A DNA stretch of 49,477 nucleotides from JBMYZL01 sp049610385 (GCA_049610385.1 JBMYZL010000019.1:1-49477); one strand, 5' to 3'; shown: positions 35,719 to 44,010, numbered from the stretch's first letter. Notes: generated by a model not told the origin, from the letters alone. A program made the numbers and translations.

Positions 35719-38700
35719 TCAACCGGGTTTGGATGAAATCTCTTGTGTTCCTGTTCGTCCAGCTTGTGTGACAGCCCTTCGTCGAGCCTCCATCACGCGT
35801 CGATTTGAAGGCCGGGGGTCTCGAATTGGCGCGCCATCTTCGCTGTATCGGGGGTCTTCGATGAAGTCGAGTTTGGTCATCTTGTCCGCGACCACGTGAT
35901 GGCAACCATGGTCCTCTTGTACCACACCTTCAATGCAGTAAATTCCGGGGCCCCTGAAGGGAAATCGCTGGAGTTGTGGTGGAAAGTGAACCGAATCCAG
36001 CCAATCGCCAGCGGAATCCAGGAAGCACCCAAATGCCATGCGATTGCCGTTTGCTGTAGCTGTTTCTTTGACTGTGACCAGATGACCTACGGTTTGGATG
36101 CGTTTTCCTTTCGCATTGGGCAGTTGTTTGGCGGGTAAGGAAGTCGTCACATGTTCTTGAGCTTCCCGAGTGAGCAAATGAAAGGGAGGCTTCAAACAGA
36201 AACCAAACAACTCAAGCTCATCGAATCCATCTTCAAGCTTCCCCGACGCGAGTTCTGGAAGGGAGAAGGTCCGGGTTTGACTGGAAAATAGAGAAGCAGT
36301 TGGATGTCCCTTCTGGGTGTTGGCGAGGAGGAAATGCGCCTCCCACAAAAGGGCTTGTTTGGATGACCCCAAACCCCGAAATCCACCCGAACGAATCAGG
36401 AGGATGGTTTGTTCCAGACCCAATCCGGGAACCCGGTTGATGCAGTCTGCCAGAGAGGCATACGGACCACTTTGAACACGCTCACACATGACTTTTTGGA
36501 TGGCGGTGTGTTCAGCTCCTTTGACCAAGTTGAAACCCAAAATCAACCGGTTTTCGGCTGGGAGACAAACGGCATTCCATCCACCTTCGTTTACGCATGG
36601 AGGTTCGATTTGCGCCCCGAGCATCCGGGCCTCGTGCACATAGAACTCTGTCCTGTAGAATCCACCAAAATTGTTGATGCAAGCCGTCATGTATTCGAGT
36701 GGCCAGTGAGCCTTGAGAAACAGGCTCTGGTAGCTTTCGACCGCGTATGAGGCTGAATGCCCTTTGGCGAAAGCATAGCCGGCAAAGCTCTCCACTTGCC
36801 GCCAAACCTCATTCACTTCGGCTGGATCTCGCCCTCGGCGGATGGCCTTTTCAATGAATGCATTTTGGGCTTTGCTGAATTCTTCGCGAGATCTGAATTT
36901 TCCACTCATGCCTCGGCGGAGCACGTCGGCTTCTCCCAGGTCCAACCCAGCGTAATGGTGTGCCACTTTAATCACATCTTCCTGATAAACCATGACCCCA
37001 TAGGTCTCTGGCATCAGCTCATGGAGGATGGGGTGGGCTTCCCTGCGCTTTTCCGGAAATCGATGTCGTTCGATGTAGGCCTTCATCATTCCACTTCTGG
37101 CCACACCAGGTCGGATCACAGAACTGGCAGCGACGAGGCCCAAATAGGTGTCCACTTGCAACTTTCGCATGAGCATGCGCATGGCAGGTGATTCCACATA
37201 AAAACACCCCACTGCCAAGGCCTCGCGAAGCAAACGTTGAATGGCCTCGTCCGATTTGAAGCGCCGCATGTCGTGGATGTCGATGTTTGCCGCGGCTTCA
37301 GGATCATGGATGGCAATCAGGTCCATGGTGTCCCGGATTTTCCCTAAACCTCTTTGGCTTAAAATGTCGAATTTGTAGAGTCCGATGTCCTCTGCGACCA
37401 CCATGTCGATTTGCGTAGTGGGGTATCCTTTGGGTGGGAGAAAGGTTCCGCAGAAATTGGAAATGGGGCGGTCAGCAATGAGGATGCCACAAGCATGAAT
37501 GGTCAGTGCGTTTGGGAAATCCCGGAGATAAGAAGCATACTCTACAACAATGCGTTCGATATTTCCCAAGGCATTGGGGTTGAATTTGCCTTGGGCGAGG
37601 ACATCAATCTCGTGTTTGGGCAGTCCGAAGACTTTGCCGAGTTCTCGAATGATGGCTCGGTATTGAAAGGTATTGTAGGCCCCGACAAGTGCGACGTGTG
37701 GAAATCGCTCAAAAATGTAACGGGTCACATCGTCCCGGTCTGTCCAAGAGAAGTCGATGTCAAAATCTGGTGGATTGGTTCGGTATAAGTTGATGAACCG
37801 TTCGAAGTACAAATCGAGTTCGATGGGATCTACATCGGTGATGCGAAGCAAATAAGCCACGAGGCTGTTGGCTCCGCTGCCCCGACCGACATGGAAATAA
37901 CCTTGACTGCGCGCGTAGCTGGTGATGTCCCAGTTGATTAGGAAATAAGCCAAATACCCTTGTTGTTGGATGATTTCCAATTCTTTTTCCATTCGCTCTA
38001 CAACGGCTTCATCATGATCGGGGTAGCGATAGGCCAACCCTTCTGCACAGAGCGATCGAATCAAAACTTCGTCTCCGGTTTCAGACCCGGTGTAAGTGTG
38101 TTGGTTGTTGTGCAGGCGTTGATCTGGTGGAGTGGGCAATTCAATTTGACAACAGTTGATGATGGTCAGGGCTCGCGTTAACAAGGATTCGTACCCCTCG
38201 AAGGCTTGTTCAAGTTCTGTCGGCTGGGCCGTGCGTTGCTGGGGGTGTCCGTTGGCGTGATTGCCCATTTGACTGAGCAGGGCGTTGTGGTCGATGGCAC
38301 GCAGGATGCGATGACAATTCCAGTCCCGTTTGTGGCGGAATGTCATGGTGTGCATGGCGGTGAATCGGTTTTGAATGTCACCGGGCTTTTGGGTCAAGGC
38401 ATACTGGGGGACTTCCCAAGCTTGAACACCGATCCATTCCCACGATTGCAGGTTGTGAAATGAATCCGGACTGTGTTTCCATTGTTGCCAAGGGTAAATC
38501 ACATGCACATGTTTCCAGTGCTTCGGGGCGCGCGCATGGCGTGAAGGGTCATGGCACAACTGTTCGGACAAGTGGTGACAGATTTCTTGGTATCCCCTGT
38601 TGTTTTGGGCAACAGCGATGTACGCGGTGTTTGTGGGTGAGTTGCGGAAGGTGACCCCGACGATGGGCTGGATGTTCTGGGCTTTTGCGGCCCGGACAAA

Positions 38701-38838
38701 GTCCCACAACCCCGATGTGTTCATGAGGTCTGCAAGAACCACCGTTTTGAGCCCCAAATCTGCGGCCGATTGAACCACCATTTCAGGTGACATCAATCCA
38801 TAGCGCAGGCTGAACCATGAATGTCCAATCCAAATCAT
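35719..38838 (-). CDS. Short DNA polymerase III alpha subunit, DnaE2/ImuC-like
   Basis: The 1039-residue C-family polymerase is far shorter than the main replicative DnaE usual in Bacteroidota and matches the size of error-prone DnaE2/ImuC. The N-terminal PHP domain is degenerate (GHSWFSLRYG, LADLMNTSG lacks the usual DHGN). The polymerase core is intact: GRGSGANSLVAY, catalytic Asp360 and Asp362 in PPDFDIDF, and Asp491 in YKFDIL. ASSVIRPGVARSGMM, the helix-hairpin-helix region and a C-terminal OB fold (about 912-990) follow. It lies 21 bases behind the SRAP gene in an operon with dinB, so it probably extends translesion products. That role is inference from context. Confidence 0.9.
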   Translation of the reverse strand: MIWIGHSWFSLRYGLMSPEMVVQSAADLGLKTVVLADLMNTSGLWDFVRAAKAQNIQPIVGVTFRNSPTNTAYIAVAQNNRGYQEICHHLSEQLCHDPSRHARAPKHWKHVHVIYPWQQWKHSPDSFHNLQSWEWIGVQAWEVPQYALTQKPGDIQNRFTAMHTMTFRHKRDWNCHRILRAIDHNALLSQMGNHANGHPQQRTAQPTELEQAFEGYESLLTRALTIINCCQIELPTPPDQRLHNNQHTYTGSETGDEVLIRSLCAEGLAYRYPDHDEAVVERMEKELEIIQQQGYLAYFLINWDITSYARSQGYFHVGRGSGANSLVAYLLRITDVDPIELDLYFERFINLYRTNPPDFDIDFSWTDRDDVTRYIFERFPHVALVGAYNTFQYRAIIRELGKVFGLPKHEIDVLAQGKFNPNALGNIERIVVEYASYLRDFPNALTIHACGILIADRPISNFCGTFLPPKGYPTTQIDMVVAEDIGLYKFDILSQRGLGKIRDTMDLIAIHDPEAAANIDIHDMRRFKSDEAIQRLLREALAVGCFYVESPAMRMLMRKLQVDTYLGLVAASSVIRPGVARSGMMKAYIERHRFPEKRREAHPILHELMPETYGVMVYQEDVIKVAHHYAGLDLGEADVLRRGMSGKFRSREEFSKAQNAFIEKAIRRGRDPAEVNEVWRQVESFAGYAFAKGHSASYAVESYQSLFLKAHWPLEYMTACINNFGGFYRTEFYVHEARMLGAQIEPPCVNEGGWNAVCLPAENRLILGFNLVKGAEHTAIQKVMCERVQSGPYASLADCINRVPGLGLEQTILLIRSGGFRGLGSSKQALLWEAHFLLANTQKGHPTASLFSSQTRTFSLPELASGKLEDGFDELELFGFCLKPPFHLLTREAQEHVTTSLPAKQLPNAKGKRIQTVGHLVTVKETATANGNRMAFGCFLDSAGDWLDSVHFPPQLQRFPFRGPGIYCIEGVVQEDHGCHHVVADKMTKLDFIEDPRYSEDGAPIRDPRPSNRRVMEARRRAVTQAGRTGTQEISSKPG

Positions 38839-38859
38839 GCTTGATGTTCGACAGGGAGT

Positions 38860-39684
38860 TCAGAAAAGCTTTCCTTGTTGTTCTGATCGTTGTTTCGAAC
38901 GGGATTCGCCCATGCCAAACATTTCCATTTGATTGTGCATGACATATTCGAATTCCGGATAAATCTGTTGACCGACCGGTGCCAAGAGTCGAGACCCATT
39001 GGCTCGGGGGTCTCGGATGTTGGGGGCGATGGGGTAAGCGTTCATTTTTTTTTCTGGGAAAGGCTGGAGCATGGCGGTGATGTCTGCCAGTGGGGCTTCG
39101 ATGTCGAGCCAAGTGCGCTCCCAATCGGGGTCCAAAACCACGGGGGATCTGTGGTGACCGATGGCTTTCATAAGCCCATTTGCGACGGTGGTGATGATGG
39201 CAAATGACCGAACGACTTGCCCCTTCTGTGGATCCATCCATTCATCCCAAATGCCGGCCATGGCAAAAGGTTCTTGTTCACGAATGGGATAAACGATGTA
39301 GGGCTTGGATAATTTCTCACGTTGCGGCCCTTCGATGAAAGCATCTGCCAAAACAAGGCATCTCCGATCCCGGATGGATTGCCGAAACATGGGCTTGTGG
39401 ATGATGCCCATTGCGCCTTTGTAATTGGGGTCATCTTCTTTGTTGTGATCGCCTTCCGATCGGGCGTTGATCATGTAGAATTGCTTTTTCCCCCAACGCG
39501 GTGTGAAGCCAAACTGAAATTGTTGGACTTGGAGCGGCGAATCACTGGCAATGACCGGTGCGGAATCCCCGTGCGAAACATTGGCATTGGGTTGCCATTG
39601 GGCTTGCACGTCTTTCGAGACTTCGACTTGAAATCTTTTTTCGACGGCGGCAAGGGTGGAGATGTTGACGTAGCGCCCGCACAT
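38860..39684 (-). CDS. SOS response-associated peptidase (SRAP, YedK/HMCES family)
   Basis: SRAP proteins form a stable thiazolidine link through Cys2 to abasic sites in single-stranded DNA, shielding them. The 274-residue protein begins MCGRYVNIS, so Cys2 is exposed once Met1 is removed; this decides the ATG at 39684 over an in-frame start 3 codons upstream. The other active-site residues are visible: Asn73 in YMINARSEG, Glu118 in LADAFIEG and His178 in GHHRSPVVLD. It lies between dinB and dnaE with gaps of 35 and 21 bases, so it is co-expressed with two translesion-type polymerases. Confidence 0.94.
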   Translation of the reverse strand: MCGRYVNISTLAAVEKRFQVEVSKDVQAQWQPNANVSHGDSAPVIASDSPLQVQQFQFGFTPRWGKKQFYMINARSEGDHNKEDDPNYKGAMGIIHKPMFRQSIRDRRCLVLADAFIEGPQREKLSKPYIVYPIREQEPFAMAGIWDEWMDPQKGQVVRSFAIITTVANGLMKAIGHHRSPVVLDPDWERTWLDIEAPLADITAMLQPFPEKKMNAYPIAPNIRDPRANGSRLLAPVGQQIYPEFEYVMHNQMEMFGMGESRSKQRSEQQGKLF

Positions 39685-39719
39685 GTGGATCAAATTACGG
39701 AAAGGGTGAAGGATTGAGT

Positions 39720-40937
39720 TTATCGATGGCGGTTGGCGAGCAATATGGGGGCCTCCCCGTTGAATGGATTGGGTCGACCGATGGTTCGGGCTTCCATGCC
39801 AGCAGCGGACACAATGCTCCGGTCACCAAACCGATTGCGGATGGAGTCGAGAGCTCGGTAGAGGGCCAAACGCTCTTCGGTATCGTCAAAGAGATCCAAT
39901 TGGTTGCCTCCGCTGACCAAATGGCTAAATCGAATGCCAATCAATCGAACACGCACGCGACGGTCGTAAAGCTTTTGAAACAATTCTAGGGCCCTTGGAA
40001 TCAATTTGTGGTCGGCAGCGGTGTAAGGCACTTGGGTTTGTACAGATCGGGTATCGAAATCGGCATACCTGATTTTGACGGTGATGCAAGCGGTGAGCTT
40101 TTGCCCACGCCTCAACTGGTAGGCCAAGTTTTCCGTCATGGCCGTGAGGATGCCTCGTAACTTTTGGATGTCTGTGGTATCCTTGTTAAAGGTTCTTTCT
40201 GTGGAGATGGATTTCCGTTCGTTGTACTCGATGACTGGGTTGGTGTCTTCGCCTTTCGCCTTTCGCCAAATGGAGATTCCATGTGCACCCAAGACTTGGG
40301 CCATCATCTCGGCGGGCATCTCTTGAATGGTTTGAATTTTTCGAACCCCCAGGTTGCGTAAGATTTGAAAGGTTTGTGTGCCGACCATTGGGATTTTTCG
40401 GATTGAAAGTGGTGCGAGAAAGGGCCTTTCGTTGCCGTTGTCTATTTTCAAGATTCCGGCGGGTTTGGCTTCTCCTGTGGCCACCTTGCTGACCGTTTTG
40501 TTGCTGCTCATCCCAAAAGAGATGGGGAGCCCAGTTTCACGGACAATGCGGTTTCGCAACTCCTGCGAAAACTGCCAACAACCGAAGAATCGATCCATGC
40601 CAGTGAGATCGGCGTAGAACTCATCAATAGAAGACTTTTCGCAGACGGGAACCGATGTTTTGACGATGTCGGTCACGGTCTGGGAGTGTTTCATGTAATT
40701 CGCGGAATTTCCCCGGATGACCAAAGCTTCGGGGCACATTTGCCGGGCCTGTCGCATGGGCATTCCGGAGTGAACACCATAGCGTCGGGTTTCGTAGCTG
40801 CAGGAGGCAACGACCCCGCGGTCGCCTGTTCCGCCAATCAGAATGGGTTTGCCGAGGAGCCGCCGATCGAGGAGCCGCTCGACGGACACGAAAAACGCAT
40901 CAAGATCCAGATGCAATATGGTTCTGCTCAGCTTCAT
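39720..40937 (-). CDS. dinB: Y-family DNA polymerase IV
   Basis: The 405-residue protein copies damaged templates with low fidelity. Catalytic residues are in HLDLDAFFVSVE (Asp11) and KSSIDEFY (Asp105, Glu106; the second motif has Phe where DinB usually has Val). CSYETRRYGVHSGMP is the finger segment and the little-finger domain spans about residues 240-340. QLDLF at 346-350 is a textbook beta-clamp binding motif. The ATG at 40937 yields MKLSRTILHLDLD, as expected; a longer in-frame start adds an unrelated hydrophobic stretch. It heads the dinB-SRAP-dnaE operon and has a damage-type repressor encoded nearby. Confidence 0.93.
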   Translation of the reverse strand: MKLSRTILHLDLDAFFVSVERLLDRRLLGKPILIGGTGDRGVVASCSYETRRYGVHSGMPMRQARQMCPEALVIRGNSANYMKHSQTVTDIVKTSVPVCEKSSIDEFYADLTGMDRFFGCWQFSQELRNRIVRETGLPISFGMSSNKTVSKVATGEAKPAGILKIDNGNERPFLAPLSIRKIPMVGTQTFQILRNLGVRKIQTIQEMPAEMMAQVLGAHGISIWRKAKGEDTNPVIEYNERKSISTERTFNKDTTDIQKLRGILTAMTENLAYQLRRGQKLTACITVKIRYADFDTRSVQTQVPYTAADHKLIPRALELFQKLYDRRVRVRLIGIRFSHLVSGGNQLDLFDDTEERLALYRALDSIRNRFGDRSIVSAAGMEARTIGRPNPFNGEAPILLANRHR

Positions 40938-40945
40938 TGGAAATG

Positions 40946-40975
40946 CTAAATTAAATGGCAAAACCAAGAAAACAA
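40946..40975 (-). promoter_or_regulatory. Candidate dinB promoter (TTG, 19-bp spacer, TAATTTAG)
   Basis: On the minus strand TTG (40975-40973) is followed by a 19-base spacer and TAATTTAG (40953-40946), one base off TAnnTTTG. It ends 8 bases before the dinB ATG. The inverted repeat 40988-41011 lies directly upstream. Confidence 0.45.
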
Positions 40976-40987
40976 GCAAAAGCTAAA

Positions 40988-41011
40988 AATTTTGGCGCTA
41001 CGGACAAAATT
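40988..41011 (-). promoter_or_regulatory. Candidate operator of the dinB operon (AATTTTG/CAAAATT inverted repeat)
   Basis: Perfect 7-base arms (41011-41005 and 40994-40988 on the minus strand) flank a 10-base spacer, 51 bases upstream of dinB and straddling the stop codon of the metallopeptidase gene. A near-identical repeat, sharing TTTTGTC and CAAAAT with 11 bases between the ATTTTG/CAAAAT arms, overlaps the promoter of the S24 repressor gene. It could instead be a weak A/T-rich terminator for the upstream gene. Confidence 0.4.
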
Positions 41012-42437
41012 GGCCAAACGCCGAAAGCAAGGCCAAAGCATCGTCCACATTGACCACGCCATCACCTGTGGCATCCCCTTGGGTGCAGGCCGTTTGGCAA
41101 CCAAAACCCATCAACATTTCCAAGATATCCGCCACATCAGTGACACCGTTTCCAGACAGATCTGTTAGGCAATAACAGGAAGCAGGTGCCACAAAGACAT
41201 TTTCAAATTCCGCCGCACAACTGGGCTGAGAAGAAAAGGACACCGCCACATCCCTCGGTTCACCATTCGCCTCTAAACCATTGATGGTCAACTCCCTTGG
41301 ACTTTCCCCCATGTAGTAGAGGTTGCCATTGACCAAGAGCAAGCTGTTGCTCGGGGCGCCTTGCCACTCAATCAGCAAGGTTTGGGAGAACTCATTGGTT
41401 TCTTCGGCGCAAGCGGTTTGGCTCAAAGCAGTGACTGAGCTGAAAGAACAATACTCAGCTGACCACCCCATGTCCCGCAACATGGCCAAGAGCCCTGGAC
41501 CCGGATCATGCTGGGACTCGGAAGTGTTGAGAATCGGGGTCATCAAGGCATTGGCAGAACCAGCGGGATAGCTCGATTCATTCAAGTGAGAGTAACTGCC
41601 AGCCTCGTACAAGGGGGGTGCGTAAATGCGGGGCAAAGAAGCACCAGGAAGTTCGATTGCTTCCTCTCCACCCCAATACAAAGCATCCGAGGTCAGGGCA
41701 TCGCCGAGTTCCAGAGTGCCATTGGGCAAGGACATGATGGTGGTGGAATCCTCAAGTTGCACGAAGGTGTCATAGATGTATGGTGTAGAGGCGGTGCCGA
41801 TGAATCCAAATCCGTTTTGGTAATAAGCGCTTCCAATGAATCCCAAGCCATGCCCAATTTCATGAAGCACGGCTGTGACCAAATCATAATGGCCAGGAAG
41901 TGTAGCGCCATCCGTCCCCAGATACCAGTCTGCTTCGCTGTTGATGGAACAGGTGATGTCGCTTTGTGGGCTCAAATCACCACCATACAATGCATTGGCT
42001 AAAGCTGCAGCATAATAGATGTCTGGCAAAGCTGCCCCTTGAAAATTCTCATGCAAATTGTTGGGACCCGCTTGTGCCAAAGTGCCCAAAGTCAAGGGTT
42101 CCCATGTGGCGTCGATTTGGATGGTGATCGGGCTGTCAATCAGCGAAGCCCAAATGTCCACGGCATACGCGAAAGCCGCTTCTGCTTCAGGTGGGAATCC
42201 TATGTAATTGACGGTGAAAGTCGTGGTTCGCTCTGCCCCTGCGACAAACCCAGGTGGCGGTGCAATGAACGTCCCCACGTCCTCAGAAGAGCCTTGGAGC
42301 CCTTTGTGGCCACAACCGCCGGCAGCGCACGATTGCCCATGGGGCGTGCCAAACCACCGCTGGCCCCACGTGGACTCCATGCTTGTGGTCAGAAATAAAA
42401 CAGATAAAACAATAATTTTCGCCGACGAATTCACCAT
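40998..42437 (-). CDS. Secreted zinc metallopeptidase-like protein with C-terminal dockerin-type repeats
   Basis: The 479-residue protein has a signal peptide ending near residue 25 (ESTWGQ). Its metallopeptidase core has the zinc motif LHEIGHGLGFIG (His192, Glu193, His196) and later SYSHLNESSYP and ALMTPIL, an arrangement seen in uncharacterised bacterial HE(L/I)GHGLGF peptidases where the later SH supplies a ligand. The last 60 residues hold two dockerin-like calcium loops: DLSGNGVTDVADIL and GDATGDGVVNVDDALALL. No CHU_C or Por-type T9SS domain follows. Substrate and cohesin partner are unknown. It lies between the S24 repressor gene and dinB; whether it belongs to their regulon is unclear. 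Confidence 0.83.
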   Translation of the reverse strand: MVNSSAKIIVLSVLFLTTSMESTWGQRWFGTPHGQSCAAGGCGHKGLQGSSEDVGTFIAPPPGFVAGAERTTTFTVNYIGFPPEAEAAFAYAVDIWASLIDSPITIQIDATWEPLTLGTLAQAGPNNLHENFQGAALPDIYYAAALANALYGGDLSPQSDITCSINSEADWYLGTDGATLPGHYDLVTAVLHEIGHGLGFIGSAYYQNGFGFIGTASTPYIYDTFVQLEDSTTIMSLPNGTLELGDALTSDALYWGGEEAIELPGASLPRIYAPPLYEAGSYSHLNESSYPAGSANALMTPILNTSESQHDPGPGLLAMLRDMGWSAEYCSFSSVTALSQTACAEETNEFSQTLLIEWQGAPSNSLLLVNGNLYYMGESPRELTINGLEANGEPRDVAVSFSSQPSCAAEFENVFVAPASCYCLTDLSGNGVTDVADILEMLMGFGCQTACTQGDATGDGVVNVDDALALLSAFGQFCP

Positions 42438-42483
42438 CTAAAGATAAGAACCAAAAGAATGGAAATGTCCCCGGCAAAGCTGC

Positions 42484-42509
42484 TAATTTTGTCGGCAATA
42501 CACAAAATC
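42484..42509 (+). promoter_or_regulatory. Promoter/operator of the S24 repressor gene (TAATTTTG within an inverted repeat)
   Basis: TAATTTTG (42484-42491) matches TAnnTTTG and ends 18 bases before the ATG. ATTTTG (42486-42491) also forms the left arm of an inverted repeat with CAAAAT (42503-42508), 11 bases apart, so a dimer bound here would cover the -7 element. Autoregulation by the encoded repressor is likely but inferred. Confidence 0.5.
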
Positions 42510-43304
42510 ATGGCGGAATTCTCAGCGACGTTGTTTGTGCAGCAGTTGAAGTCACTGCGCAAGGCCCAGGGCTGGACACAACAAGAATTGGCAGATCGAA
42601 CCGGTCTCAAACGTTCTGCAATCGGGGCATATGAAGAAGGCCGTGCAGAACCCAAGTTGGCCAATCTCACCGCGTTTGCAGAGCAGTTTGGGGTGTCTGT
42701 GGATCAGTTGATGTTTGGTTCTTCGGAAAACCGTTTGACCCAGCGCATTCAGGGTCAATCCATGCGTGTGTTGACCGTGGCGACTGATCCATCAGGTGAT
42801 CGAGAGCGTGTGGCCATTGTGCCTGAGAAAGCGGCAGCAGGTTATTTGGATGGTTATGGCGATCCTGAGTTTGTGCGCGCTTTGCCCACATTTGATTTGC
42901 CTTTGCCGGAGGTTTCGGCGCAATCGACCTACCGGCTCTTTCAAATTGAGGGTGAGAGCATGCTGCCAATTCCATCAGGCAGTTACATTCTAGCTGATTT
43001 TGTGGAGGATTGGCGCACGGTCGGGGGCATGCGGCCTTACATCGTGGTGACCCGAAATGAGGGAGTGGTGTTCAAGCGCGTGGAAAACCGCCTAGACACA
43101 GGGAATGCTGATTTTCTCATGATCTCGGACAACCCTGATTTCGCTCCTTTTGTCGCGCCGCCCCATGACATTGTTGAGATTTGGCGGGCGCGTGGCTATT
43201 TGGCTTTTGACTGGCCCACCCCAGCATTTTCAGGGATGGAGCGCATCCAAAGCACCCTTGATGACATCCGCATGGATCTGCATGTGTTGAAAACCCGAAC
43301 TTGA
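42510..43304 (+). CDS. LexA-like XRE/S24 self-cleaving transcriptional repressor
   Basis: The 264-residue protein joins an XRE helix-turn-helix (about 8-65, GWTQQELADRTGLKRSAIGAYEEGRAEP is spread over residues 21-48) to an S24 peptidase domain. The autoproteolysis dyad is Ser150 in IEGESMLP and Lys189 in GVVFKRVENR, and a plausible cleavage bond is Ala110-Gly111 in EKAAAGY. This is the logic of LexA/CI: RecA filaments trigger self-cleavage and derepression. Its position next to dinB-SRAP-dnaE makes it the probable regulator of that operon. The ATG at 42510 starts MAEFSATLFVQQLK; an in-frame ATG 51 bases upstream precedes the -7 element and is rejected. Confidence 0.9.
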   Translation: MAEFSATLFVQQLKSLRKAQGWTQQELADRTGLKRSAIGAYEEGRAEPKLANLTAFAEQFGVSVDQLMFGSSENRLTQRIQGQSMRVLTVATDPSGDRERVAIVPEKAAAGYLDGYGDPEFVRALPTFDLPLPEVSAQSTYRLFQIEGESMLPIPSGSYILADFVEDWRTVGGMRPYIVVTRNEGVVFKRVENRLDTGNADFLMISDNPDFAPFVAPPHDIVEIWRARGYLAFDWPTPAFSGMERIQSTLDDIRMDLHVLKTRT

Positions 43305-43308
43305 TTCC

Positions 43309-43956
43309 TCAGCTGTAGGCCACCACTTCCTCCACAACTTCAAGTTTGGACCGCAAGAGTTGCTCGATTCCGCCTTTGAGTGTTTGCATCGACGAAGGGC
43401 ATCCACTGCAGGCGCCGCGCATCATGACGTAGACTTTGCCATCCTTGAAGGCCTTGAAGTCAATGGCCCCGCCATCTTGTTCTACAGCAGGTCGCACAAA
43501 TTCGTCCAACAAGGAGATGATGGCTTCATCGTGTTCGGAAGGCAAAAATTCTTCTTCGGCAATGGGCATGTCGGCAGGCGCTTCGGCTCCAGATGGATCT
43601 GATGGAGTGGATTGTGGAGAGAACGCGGTGGGGTCGAGGGCGGCCAGTTTGGCCTCATCCACAGCCAGCTCATTTTCCATCAACCACTCCCGAATGTACT
43701 CCCGGAGTTGCTGTACAATCATCTCCCAACCCAAGGATGCGTCTTTCGTCACAGCCACAAAAGACCCACTGATGAAAACGGATGTCACGAAGGGGAAGTT
43801 GAACAGTTCTTGTGCCAAAGGCGCACATTGCGCTGCCAGTGCTCGATCATGGAAATCAAGTTGTCGTCCGCCAGAGACCAAATCGCGGTCTGCGACGAAT
43901 TTCATGACTGCTGGATTCGGGGTAATTTCAGCGTATACATTCGTGGGGATAGCCAT
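43309..43956 (-). CDS. NifU family Fe-S cluster protein (Nfu with N-terminal Nfu_N domain)
   Basis: This 215-residue protein assembles or carries [4Fe-4S] clusters for delivery to client enzymes. Residues about 1-90 are the Nfu_N domain (ITPNPAVMKFV, FPFVTSVFISGSFVAVTK). A Pro/Ser/Glu-rich linker follows at about 112-142. The NifU C-terminal domain then begins (LLDEFVRPAVEQDGGAIDF) and has the cluster motif GACSGCPSS (Cys183, Cys186). sdhB in the same window is a plausible client, though this is only inference. The stop lies 4 bases from that of the repressor gene, in convergent orientation. A TACCTTTG element sits 4 bases before the ATG. Confidence 0.93.
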   Translation of the reverse strand: MAIPTNVYAEITPNPAVMKFVADRDLVSGGRQLDFHDRALAAQCAPLAQELFNFPFVTSVFISGSFVAVTKDASLGWEMIVQQLREYIREWLMENELAVDEAKLAALDPTAFSPQSTPSDPSGAEAPADMPIAEEEFLPSEHDEAIISLLDEFVRPAVEQDGGAIDFKAFKDGKVYVMMRGACSGCPSSMQTLKGGIEQLLRSKLEVVEEVVAYS

Positions 43957-43960
43957 GGGA

Positions 43961-43974
43961 CAAAGGTAACTTTG
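43961..43974. promoter_or_regulatory. Overlapping divergent -7 elements of nfu and the amidohydrolase operon
   Basis: The 14-mer CAAAGGTAACTTTG contains TACCTTTG on the minus strand (43968-43961), 4 bases before the nfu ATG, and TAACTTTG on the plus strand (43967-43974), 15 or 36 bases before the amidohydrolase start. The two perfect -7 elements share two base pairs. Neither has an obvious TTG at 17-23 bases. Confidence 0.55.
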
Positions 43975-44010
43975 TGCCTGCTAACTTGCATGCTCAACCG
44001 ATTCTCAAAA

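Noticed and set aside
40988..41011. Inverted repeat near dinB read as a rho-independent terminator of the metallopeptidase gene
   Set aside because: The stem is only A/T-rich with a single G-C pair, weak for a terminator, and a similar repeat occurs at a promoter with no gene ending there. I keep the operator reading but with low confidence.
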